NCBI GenBank assembly: GCA_934047225.1
Contig: OW203997.1
Span: 10,650,417-10,714,416 of the forward strand
Direction of reading: 5' to 3'
Source: Ypsolopha sequella
Taxonomy: Eukaryota > Arthropoda > Insecta > Lepidoptera > Ypsolophidae
DNA: 64,000 nucleotides
The notes beneath the pieces are model-generated. The model was given only the letters and a program-made list of their open reading frames with translations, searched no databases and was not told the origin of the DNA. Shown in pieces: positions 33,771 to 43,057 of the stretch. The stretch's first letter is position 1; each line of letters begins with the position of its first letter. Position numbers and translations under genes: made by a program.

Positions 33771-34374
33771 AAGTGGGCCCTTTTCGGTGTTATAGAAGTG
33801 ATTGAGAAGTTCTCTATCCCTACTGTAGAACTTGCTTATGATGGTTAAGCCGTTATAAATCTCTCTTAAGCGGCATTTGTAACGCTCATTATACCGCTTA
33901 GGTGCTACTTGGGGGGTGCTTGTGCATTAATGCTATGCTATTCATGATTATTTTGCTTTCGCAGCTAGATTGTGAAAAATCCATCTTTTTCTAATTAATC
34001 GAAACAGAACTTCACTTCAATTCAAAATTCACTCAATAGTTATTACCCATGTATTGTGATGCTGCCATCGCAAAGTTTCCATTGGTTTCTGTAAATCAGA
34101 ATTTCAAAATTCTTTAAATTCAAAAGGAAAGTAATATGTTACGTTGCATAGGTCAATCCGGTTGGAACCGGTCGGACCCAGCCGGATTGACGGGTATTCG
34201 GTCGGATCCGGCCGAATTGCAGTCCCTACATTGTTGAGCCCTATCGTCGTACGTCGGGCACAAATACGCTCTTTTTAGGGCATGCAGGTTTCCTTACTAT
34301 GTTTTCTTTCACTGCTAAGCAAGTGGTAAGTAAGAACAAATACTATGCACATAAATTCCGAAAAATGTATTGGT
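33771..34374. other. CCGG-rich end of hAT-like element, otherwise blank
   Basis: 34142-34216 carries GGTCAATCCGGTTGGAACCG, GGACCCAGCCGGATTGACGG and TCGGTCGGATCCGGCCG, matching the GC-rich character of 27940-28022. Nothing coding was seen. Confidence 0.4.
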
Positions 34375-34450
34375 GCATGCCCGACCGGGGATCGAACCTG
34401 GATGTCAAGATTGAGAGACCAGCGTTCTGCCCCTGAGCTATCTCTGCTAA
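34375..34450 (-). repeat. tRNA-derived SINE head or tRNA pseudogene
   Basis: The minus strand reads AGATAGCTCAGGGGCAGAAC (box A) and CCAGGTTCGATCCCCGGTCG (box B). The T arm pairs, CCAGG/CCCGG with one mismatch. The 3' acceptor side TCGGGCA has no partner on the 5' side, so it is not a working tRNA. It lies just outside the hAT-like right end. Confidence 0.7.
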
Positions 34451-34573
34451 GTTACCATTATGACTTTATATTTAAACAATTTAAGGTGGTTGCGTCAGTT
34501 TAAGGTGGTTGCGTAATGTTTAAGTTGGTTGCGTCAGTTTTCGTTCCCAAACACAGAACTTATTTGTCATTGT

Positions 34574-35134
34574 TGAAAAAAACACTTTTACTTATCCACA
34601 TAATACATATATAAGGTTAAATAATATTAGTTGGTGAAACTCAAAACATAGGTAGTACTAGTCTGTATGAACAATTGTTTGTATGGGAGCTAAGCGAAAT
34701 TCGCAACTTTTTTTCTCTTCCTTCCATACAAATTGCCCCGATCAGCTGACTGGTCCAGTATGGATAGGTAAAAACAAATTTTAAGAATTTCGCTTAGCTC
34801 CTATACAAACAATTGTTCATATAGACTAGTACTACTATGTTTTGAGTTCTGCCAACTAATATTATTTAACCTTATACAACGTGTAACAGAAAGGTGTAAC
34901 CATATTTGAAGAGCTTATTCAGTCAATGGTATAGAACAACATTTACTATGGAACAAACCCTGTATCTCGAAAAAAATATTTAACTGTTTCATAGAAATAC
35001 AGTGCCGCTCGGCCGAAATTTATGGAAGGGCAGATTTTTCTTTTAGATTTCTAGGTTGGCTCCATAGTAAAAGTTGTTCTATGCCATTGACTGAATAAGC
35101 TCTTCAAATATGGTTACACCTTTCTGTTACACGT

Positions 35135-35167
<33 letters not shown>

Positions 35168-35190
35168 GGATAAGTACAAGAGTTTTTTTA
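34574..35190. mobile_element. Nested fold-back MITEs
   Basis: Outer inverted ends ACTTATCCACAT (34590) and ATGTGGATAAGT (35165) enclose two palindromes. 34611-34875 folds from ATAAGGTTAAATAATATTAG to its inverse. 34874-35139 folds from TACAACGTGTAACAGAAAGG to its inverse, with ~78-bp arms. The second sits at a TATA next to a (TATATG)n run, so it probably inserted into the outer element. It is non-coding. Confidence 0.75.
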
Positions 35191-35254
35191 AACAATGTTT
35201 TATAAATTCCACCAAGTGCCAACAATCACTAGCATAGCATCTACACAACTTATG

Positions 35255-35625
35255 TTGTTATTATAAATGCATAAACATATCTTTGATGATATTATGGTAC
35301 CTTCAAAATAATTGGATTTTCCATAAGCATGACATTAGATTATTTAGATTATCACGAGTATGGAAAGGCTATTGTATTATTAATGACTGATGCCGGCCCC
35401 GAATGGTCTGAAATATATCTCACAAAAAAAAATGTAACTGTTTTTTTTATGTAATTATAATTATTTAAAAGACAAAAAGTAAATATTCAATACTTATTTA
35501 CATTAAAAATATGTTTATGCATATAGCAAATTTTTAATAATAAGTTTTCTTAGCTAAAAATTGTATTTCGGCTGTTATAATTATTTCTTAATATTTTGTT
35601 ACAAATCTGGAGTTAATGATCCTTA
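35255..35625. mobile_element. Fold-back family M, copy 1
   Basis: Blocks ATGCATAAACATATCTTTGA, TTGGATTTTCCATAAGC and, on the right, TTTTGTTACAAATCTGGAGT are shared with 54530-54861 and 60391-60699. A CTGATGCC stem-loop lies inside at 35396. The left end is worn. Confidence 0.55.
35396..35422 (+). repeat. CTGATGCC...TGAAATATATCT stem-loop, copy 2
   Basis: CTGATGCCGGCCCCGAATGG then TCTGAAATATATCTCAC. Compared with the copy at 18625, the stem has lost pairing (GGCCCC against TGGTC) and CGAAA has become TGAAA, so this is a decayed version. Confidence 0.45.
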
Positions 35626-36553
35626 AAGCTTTTGCGTCTTTTTTAAAATATTTTCTATCTATAAAAGTCTACTATCTTCATTATTTTCATTAAACCGATT
35701 GACCAAGTTACACAATGTGAAATGGTCAAGTTGTACATTTGACCTTATACGGACCCTTAAAACAGAATATCAAACAATTTTAAAATACCTACATGTATTG
35801 TGTTAGTTGTACATTTTTGTTTTGCCACGGTTCGCTTGTCTAAATGTTCCACAAAGTTCCAACAAATGTAGCACTCCAGCTGTTTACAGAGTTTACATGC
35901 TATAAATTTAATTTACAAATTGAATTCTACGTCGCAAACCGGCTAGGAAGGCTTGAACAATAAAATTGTCGGTGTAATTTAAATTTAAATTTTCATAATT
36001 CAAACCTACATCGTAATGTTCTTGTAGTTTTTAAAGAAAACCATCAGAAGTGGTTGACAAGTGAATTTGTTGCGAATTCAGGTGTTTTGGGAGCCGCCAG
36101 AACAAGAAAACCCTTATTACAAGGCTTTAGTATCTGATCATTGTATATTAATGTATTATTATTGTATATTAATTATTCATACTTAGTGCATCCTCATTTA
36201 AAATACGCTGCGTCAATTATTAATTAATTAAATAAGCGGCAAAAATTATAAATACACATGCCCTCACACTTCCAAGCATTGCACACATACATTACACCCT
36301 CATGTACATAGACTACACATGCACACCCTCCCTAGTAGTTTTTCTCAAATACTGATCTCAAGACCTCAATCGTAGGGCTAGGGATCAATACTCACATTCA
36401 CTACACTCCACACCTCACCCTTACACGCACTTTTAACATTATTTTTAACATTATTCTTAAGTTCATATTTCTGTTTGTTTACTTTTTTAACACCGTATTT
36501 TATTTTTATAAGCCACATATTTGTTGGTTTGAACATAAAGAAATTATAGTTGA
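35626..36553. other. No gene recognised
   Basis: AT-rich sequence. 36240-36420 is locally C-rich with ACACATGC and CACACTTCC blocks, perhaps a degenerate AC-rich repeat. No ORF worth calling. Confidence 0.35.
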
Positions 36554-36690
36554 TGTCCTAATGTAGCTGTGATTTCAAAATAACTGAAGTTATGCGTTCG
36601 CGGCATCTAATAAGAGCAGGATAGACAGTTGAAAAACAAAAGCGTTAGAGCAAGACCGAATTTTAGCACTGTGCAACCCCTTAAGGCCCT
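36554..36690 (+). repeat. Repeat family H, copy 3
   Basis: AATGTAGCTGTGATTTCAAA, GCGGCATCTAATAAGAGCAG and GATAGACAGTT recur as at 11276. The extension AAAGCGTTAGAGCAAGACCG AATTTTAGCACTG matches 21345-21400 in inverse. Confidence 0.6.
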
Positions 36691-36984
36691 TAATACCGCC
36701 AAATGGGTACTTTCTAAAGCTTTACTCCTCTTTTATGGCCAAACCAAAAATATGGAAAAAATGTATTTTGGATTATCAACTCTAGGACAACATATGCAAC
36801 ATTTTTTTTTTCGTACCACCAAAACTTCAGTATGAAAAATTATTTTAACTGAATGGTGTTTTTTGGCTTGAATTCCCTACTGCTCCTAAGCGGCTTAGGC
36901 GATTTAATTCATTTATGCTTTGATAAATAGATAAACTTGATAGCTATAAATATAACAGAATTATTCAATCGAACAATCACGTCC

Positions 36985-37152
36985 ATGTGAAAAGTATTAT
37001 TTTCTCCTATTTTGCCCTATCAAGGACGCAGCGAGCGTCGTACCAGCCACCACGCATTTTGCACTGATATGAACGTTATTTCAATGTCATTTCCGTTGAT
37101 ATTCGTACAGAAAAACATCGAGCTGCTAATTTGGCGACGGTAATCGCCTTAA
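36985..37152 (+). repeat. Repeat family E, copy 2 (right half)
   Basis: GTCCATGTGAAAAGTATTAT, TCTCCTATTTTGC, GACGCAGCGAGCGTCGTACC and CATCGAGCTGCTAATTTGGC match 14330-14500. Confidence 0.65.
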
Positions 37153-37482
37153 TCTTGAGACCTCCGTTCAAATCCTACCAGAATAGTGTGCATCAATGAG
37201 TTTTTAGAAATAGATGTGCACAGTATTTGTATCATGACCACTTGCAGACGGTGAAAAAACCCAGTACATTGTTGACTGTTCCAGTGACAGTTCACACTTG
37301 GAAACACCTCTGACACTCTGCGGCGGTTATATGTCGTGACGATATCTTTGTGTTTGTTTTATCAGAATGCATTACTACGTTTAATTTTTGTGGAACTCTA
37401 AAAATGATAACCACGTTACATAACCTCGTTTTTTAGGGAAGGCAATAAAGTAGATGATAAAAGACTTATATAAACGACACGC

Positions 37483-39586
37483 TGAGATGGCTCGCCGGGG
37501 CCTCGCCCGCCCATCTGTGCCTCTGCACACACGTATATAGCTATATATATATGTATTGGCGCCTATACATACATACACATCCACATCCGTGCAGGTTCTA
37601 ACCATGAAAGTCTAGACTCGGACTTGACTATTGAATTACTTTTCCCATTGTGTCTGAACTGATACCATGTTATTGATATCGGATATATATTAATCGATTA
37701 AGTTAATATACTATTATTTACTTGATTCAAGATATCTAAGCCATAAAAGGAAAGGTTAAGAAGAGATAAACACAGGCATATGCTTTAAAGACTCTACTAA
37801 TTTAATAAATCTTTTATCGTTGATCTCGAAATGGTCCAAAATGAATTTAATAAAGGGGAAAGACAACGACTACAAAAAACCCCTTTGGCCTTATTATCTA
37901 TAGTTTATCTAGTACTTAAGAATTACATCTTTAAGACAACTATACATTTATTTCTTTAAACGATTTCATGATTCAGATTCGAACTGAATTATTCTTTGTA
38001 TAACAATATATGTATTAAACAAGCCTACTTGTTTACATCACCAGTGAGACAATATTTACGCTACCAACACACAACAATACATTTATTTCTTTAAACGATT
38101 TCAAGATTCAGAGTCGAACTGAACTCTCTTTGTATAACAATATTACTTGTTTACATCACCAGTATAGAACATATCGCATAACTGGGACATGATCACTGTG
38201 TCTTTCTTTATAAATAAATAATCCGTCGGTTCGAACGACAGATTGGCACAGGTATATTAAACTGAGCTCTCTCCCTTGTATAACAAATATGTATAAACAA
38301 TCCTCACTTGTTTATATCATCAGAGACAATATGAACGTAAATATCTACTAACGAGTCGCCTCTGTCAGCTTTGTCTCAAAAGAATTTTTAGAGCAATAAA
38401 GAACACATAAATAATTTGTCAGAGCATGCAATTTTTATGTTGCTTAAATGTCCGATTATATTAGACATGTATCGGTATCTCTGTACATTTCATTAAATGT
38501 TAAATAACATTGCGTTCTCTAACAAATACAAGGTTTATATCGGTAAATAATCAATATTGTGGAATATAGTTTCAACCCCTCGCTTTTAACTACTTTGCTC
38601 GAAAATGGAGCCAATATTCCATAGATAACGTTATGTTACCACTTAACTTGAATTTTAATAGTTAGAAAAATTCAATCACAATATCGATTTTTTAACCGAA
38701 GGTTTTATGTATGTACTTAGCTTTATTTCGTGATCCCCGCGTCGATCTTTACTAGCTTTAGCTTTAGCTTGTCAACAATTTTGATTTCAAATTTCACAAT
38801 AAATAGAATTAGACAAACAATTATATTTGTTTATCTCTTGGACAAATCAGTGTCCTCTCCTTTACGTGTCAAAACCTCGACTCTCCCTCTCCCCTTTTCT
38901 CATTTTACAACAAAGCTTCCCAAATATATCTTAACAACTAATTAATCTACTTTCACTCTTATCACTGCACTTATAATGTCTAATTTCACTTGAGCACAGA
39001 TCCGCTATTATCGACTTCGACGCACGCCCATGCCTATGACGTCACGTTCTCTTGACTTGTGATTGGCTGGTCAAACGATGACGCAATCGTCACCATTTTT
39101 CGCACGCTTTCTCCCGATCCAGGACTTTCCACCAAACAGCTAGGCCTTCTCCAACTGAAGTCAGCACAAATCTAGGTTTCAAACCCAAACCCTTGCCTTT
39201 GCGCAATAATCCACCTCGATCTCTCCTTTGGCTGTAATTAGAAGATAAATTCCCAGTACAATATCATTTGTCCTTGAACAAATTCATCCTTAGAATTTGA
39301 GTTGTTAAAGCTCAAATTCACACAATAATCAAAAACGTTGTCTACTACACTCCGCCTGCTTCCGTGATCCACATCTGTGTTGCATATCTCATTTAAACGC
39401 TGCCTATGCGTATGTGAACAAAAAATAATTATTGACAACTGACCCACCCGTAGTGTAGGCACTAATTTATGACTTCGTTCTTAGGAATAGCAAATTTATC
39501 CTTTTATTTTTTTTCTTTAAAATACTTATTTCGCTTTCGTGGTGCTTTATGAATGTGTGTGTGCAAAGAATTTGCATGCCATCACA
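37483..39586 (-). repeat. 3' LTR
   Basis: Same length and sequence as 43058-45161. Short frames at 38730-38945 and 39238-39462 are duplicated exactly in the other LTR at +5,575 and are not genes. The internal repeat ATACATTTATTTCTTTAAAC is at 37942 and 38078, with a third worn unit near 38262. Confidence 0.9.
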
Positions 39587-39588
39587 CG

Positions 39589-39596
39589 CCCCCTCC
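39589..39596 (-). promoter_or_regulatory. Polypurine tract
   Basis: On the minus strand TTTGGAGGGGGCG directly precedes the TG of the 3' LTR. GGAGGGGG is the likely plus-strand primer. The CG between tract and LTR mirrors the two-base spacer at the primer binding site. Confidence 0.65.
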
Positions 39597-40644
39597 AAAT
39601 AAGAGATGGTTTGAGAGTAGAAAACTCCAAAGTATTTCTAATTTTAATAAACCCTATCAATCAGAGCCACTCCGCTTGCGATAGCAAGTTAACCATTCAT
39701 TATCTTTCTCAAAACAAAATTTAACCAAACTAACTTTCATTACTGATCCCTTGGAATAAAATTCCGACTATCTCCCATTATTAGTTTTTACTGTATCGGC
39801 TTTGTGACCGTTCCGACGTCCGAACGCCCCTTTTTTCGAAAGTTTGGGTCCTAATTGCTTATCTATCTAACATTTACACTTCTAATTCTAAGAAACATTT
39901 TTTTGTTTGTTACAAATCTATTGTTATTTCCGAAAATACTCTGAAACAATGAGCGTAGGTAAGTTTTTTCTAAGTTCGTGAAACGTGTTAACAAAACCTA
40001 AAGCCCAACAAATGGCCCATTAACTTTACAATTTTTAAAATGCTTTACAATAATTCCGTCTTACAGTCAATCTTTATGACTCCCTTTGTAATTGCTCATT
40101 TCTAAAGATCTGTTTTTCTCAAGCTTGCCGGTCTTGTTCGTTTAAATTACTTCCCACGTTTAGAAAACAGACAAGCTACTTTATTCGTGTGCTTATCAAT
40201 ACGACAACTATTTTAAACATAAAATTTTGCCTTTCCAGCCGGAAATTACTTCCGTGTTGACCAAAACTTTGTTTGTATTTGTATACTTATGACATAGTTG
40301 CTTTCTTCGAAATTAATTCAAATATCTATATGTTTGTATTTATAACTATGCATTGCGTCATTATTAGTTCAAATATATATGTATTTGTATACTTATGTAC
40401 CTACTACTTGATAATTAAGAAGTCTTCGTAACTAATTTGTCTCGATCTCTGGGTACTTGCGTAAAATACCCTCTCGACAAAGTCCTGCTATTATTTCATA
40501 TCAGAGTCTATTTTTTTTTCCTAGGTTTTATTACTTTGAGAACGTAGGGCCTTCGTGCCACATAATGTTTAGAGAATGTTTCCTATAGTAATTCTCGTAA
40601 ACCATACCTACTTTATTTATTTCATGATTTTTAGGATAACTTTG
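39597..40644 (-). other. Tail between gag and polypurine tract, no pol
   Basis: I looked for reverse transcriptase, RNase H, integrase and envelope patterns in all frames and saw none. TTCAAATATMTATATGTTTG-like blocks at 40318-40350 and 40368-40400 are a short imperfect direct repeat. Confidence 0.55.
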
Positions 40645-41457
40645 CTATTCCGGTCTGTGTTTCACATTTTGTTCCAAATCTCTGATAAATTCAAACGCTG
40701 TGATCACCGTAACTTCTCCGGTCCTTGTAAACCACAACATTTGCACGTCTGATTCAAAATGCCTCATAATCGAGTTAATTAAAGCTCGTTCATTAAACGG
40801 AATCGTTAACCAATTTATAATCTCTACTTTACATGCAAAATATTCACACATTGATAGAGAGCCTTCTAAATTAAATGAGCCGCTCATTAAACTATTTTTG
40901 GCTGTTTCTTGGTGTCTTTCTGACCAATAAAAGCGACGAAAATCGACCTCAAAGTCTTTTATCGTCGACCAATTTTCACGATATATTTCCAAGATTTCAC
41001 GAGCTGGACTAATTACACACTCTGTGGCGATAACAAGCGCTTTTACTTGCGAGTTATTTGAATTTATATATTTTTTTAATCGTTCAAGGAACCGAATAGG
41101 TTGTACATTTCCTCTACCATTAAAAACCGGCTTTTCTATAATCGTTTGCCTAATTCTGATATTCCCAACGCAACGGCAAGTTGTCGCTAACCCATCAACC
41201 TCCGATCTACCAACGCAATCATCCATAGTTATACCGTTCATCTGTGACTCAAATGACTTGATTTTCTTTAAAATATCTTTCATTCTACCGACCAACAATT
41301 GATATCCGTCATCCGTGATCAGTTGTGCATTCGCGGTCGTATTTTCCGCATTAGGCGTAGATCTCCTACGGACGCGTTCTCTTGACTCATATCGATTTAA
41401 ATTTACCGCTTTTCTAGCTCGTGATCTACTGTTTCGCTTTACTATGCGTCCTGTCAT
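40645..41457 (-). CDS. gag: Gag-like protein of the LTR element
   Basis: This is a 270-aa intact frame. The N-terminus is basic (RIVKRNSRSRARKAV, RERVRRRS), followed by a likely helical linker with KDILKKIKSFESQM. From about residue 113 it has the retrotransposon-gag pattern: KPVFNGRGNVQPIRFLERLK, then REILEIYRENWSTIKDFEVD, FRRFYWSERHQETAKNSLMS and LTIPFNERALINSIMRHF. It would form the capsid-like shell that packages element RNA. It ends at QNVKHRPE with no CCHC zinc knuckle and no basic tail, unlike many Gypsy gags, so RNA binding may rest on the N-terminus. No pol frame follows and no slippery site is seen. Similarity is by pattern recall, not by search. Confidence 0.8.
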   Translation of the reverse strand: MTGRIVKRNSRSRARKAVNLNRYESRERVRRRSTPNAENTTANAQLITDDGYQLLVGRMKDILKKIKSFESQMNGITMDDCVGRSEVDGLATTCRCVGNIRIRQTIIEKPVFNGRGNVQPIRFLERLKKYINSNNSQVKALVIATECVISPAREILEIYRENWSTIKDFEVDFRRFYWSERHQETAKNSLMSGSFNLEGSLSMCEYFACKVEIINWLTIPFNERALINSIMRHFESDVQMLWFTRTGEVTVITAFEFIRDLEQNVKHRPE

Positions 41458-41960
41458 TTTTGAAAAATTTGTATTTACTTTTCTAAAATAGAATTTTTGT
41501 CGTACAAATTTACGCCGAAGCTTTCTTTATTATTATTAGTGCACATGGGACACCCGATTATTGACATGTATTATTTATACTTAGATACCCACACTTCAAC
41601 CAACGCTCTGCAAAATATTACAGGGAAACAGGCAACACATAATAGACAACATTTTCATAATAATTTCATCCCTGTAAAGTCACACATAAAATGTCTCAAT
41701 ATACCTAACCTTTTAAATGTATACTTGTCTTTTTTTTTATTTTAATTTCTTTGTTATTAAGAACACCTCTTCAATTTATTATCTCGGTTGGACAGTTTTT
41801 AATAAATATTTTGTGTAAATCGTTTTCTGAACTCAGTAATTATTTCATAGATTCTCAGTGATATTCTGAGCAATCAAAATTTCTGTGTTATAGTAGTCTA
41901 TGTGTTACCCATAGCTAGAGCTTATATTTCTAAGTTTTTTCTACCCGATCTCAATAAATC

Positions 41961-42175
41961 AAGGAGCTTGCAGATCACGCCAGTATTCTCAACCCGATTA
42001 ATAAAAAACCAAGGAGCTTAACGTGACCCAAGTTTATTCTCACCCATTAATAAAAAACCAAGGAGCTTGCAGATCAACCAACTAATCTCACCCAATTCAT
42101 AGGTATGAACCAAGGAGCTTAACGTGATCCAAGTTTATTCTCACCCGATTCAAAGAAAACCAAGGAGCTTGGAAG
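41961..42175 (-). repeat. Five ~50-bp repeats in the element leader
   Basis: AAGGAGCTT recurs at 41961, 42011, 42060, 42112 and 42162. Units alternate: 1 and 3 continue GCAGATCA, 2 and 4 continue AACGTGAYCCAAGTTTATTC, and unit 5 is variant (GGAAGTCTGCC). All share TCTCACCCRATT-like ends. They lie between primer site and gag in the untranslated leader. Confidence 0.85.
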
Positions 42176-42179
42176 TCTG

Positions 42180-43037
42180 CCGAATGTCTGGTTTCTAGGT
42201 CTCCTTTTTTTTGTTTACGTAATTTTACGTATAATTTGTAAAATCGACTCTAGATCAGATCTGAGATGATAGCTGACTCATTTTTTTGTTTAGTCACAAT
42301 TTAGCACTGTGTAAACAAGTTTTTCCCCCTTTGTATAGTATGATTTGAATGCATTCGATAAATTTATTACTGAGCGGCCGCTCTCGAGTTCAGCTTTTAC
42401 TATTATGAGCCTTAAGAAACACAGATTTCAGCAGCATAAACATTAACTAGGGTAACGTTTCTTTTCTCAATTTATTGAATCAACTTCGCCTGAAATGGGC
42501 GTATTTTTGATATGGTCGTGACAGTGTCAACTAAACCATTCTTTATATTTACTATAACACTATAATTTTACTATCGCAATATTATATAGCTTTGAGCTTA
42601 ATGAGTACTTTCCAAACAGGAAGGCAATTTCAGTGTCAAGGTTTCTAGTATAGCCAAAAGCTTTTTACTTTTTATAACACTGTAAAAAAAAAACATTAAA
42701 ATAGCTAATAATTTTAATGTGAATGAAACGTCCAACACAAGATAACGATTGCCAAGTAAACGAATAGTTATGGCCTGATCAAAACCCGTCAAGCGTGCTT
42801 CTCTCTTCTCTCCCTTTTAGTTTTAATATTTATTTGGTATGGCTGTCATTCAGTTAAATAAATAAGGTAATTATAATTATTTCCATATGAAATAATTATT
42901 CCACACAATGTGATATTATATAATTATGTGTATATAATTCAATACTGGACCCCCTACGTTGTGTATTTTTTTTTTATTTAGGTATTATCAAGTTCTTTCT
43001 TAGTTGCGTCTGCTTTTGCTAGACCGCAAATTCTAAG
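42180..43037 (-). other. Leader of LTR element, no ORF
   Basis: Untranslated region next to the primer site. It includes a 12-bp palindrome GAGCGGCCGCTC at 42372-42383 followed by CTCGAG. A 64-aa frame at 42598-42792 has no recognisable sequence. Confidence 0.5.
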
Positions 43038-43055
43038 ATCCTGGTCACGGCACCA
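43038..43055 (-). promoter_or_regulatory. Primer binding site for tRNA-His
   Basis: Two bases after the 5' LTR the minus strand reads TGGTGCCGTGACCAGGAT. This is the exact complement of the 3' end of insect tRNA-His(GTG) including CCA (…ATCCTGGTCACGGCA-CCA), as I remember it. The match breaks at the 19th base. Confidence 0.8.
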
Positions 43056-43057
43056 CG

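Larger units (their letters stand above)
27930..34231. mobile_element. Possible hAT-like insertion, heavily nested
   Basis: The left end reads TAGAGATTGCAATCCGG and the inverse of the right end reads TAGGGACTGCAATTCGG, with 14 of 17 positions shared. Both ends are rich in CCGGATCCGG-like blocks (27943-28022 and 34155-34215). TGTTGAG occurs directly just outside each end (27923-27929 and 34232-34238), close to the 8-bp duplication of hAT elements but offset by a base or two on the right. No hAT transposase was found inside. The interior is occupied by another transposon and tandem repeats. Confidence 0.45.

Noticed and set aside
33511..33771. 86-aa frame with internal repeats
   Set aside because: It is a translation of the 82-bp tandem array; 82 is not a multiple of three, so the frame changes in each unit.
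34375..34450. Functional tRNA gene
   Set aside because: The T arm pairs, but the 5' acceptor side does not match TCGGGCA, so it is treated as a SINE head or pseudogene.
38730..39462. Two short proteins duplicated at 44305-45037
   Set aside because: Identity is due to the two LTRs; the frames have no known motif.
42372..42388. NotI and XhoI sites side by side (GCGGCCGC, one base, CTCGAG), as in a cloning linker
   Set aside because: They lie inside the LTR element leader with no vector sequence around them. GAGCGGCCGCTC is a natural palindrome, and contamination is not supported.
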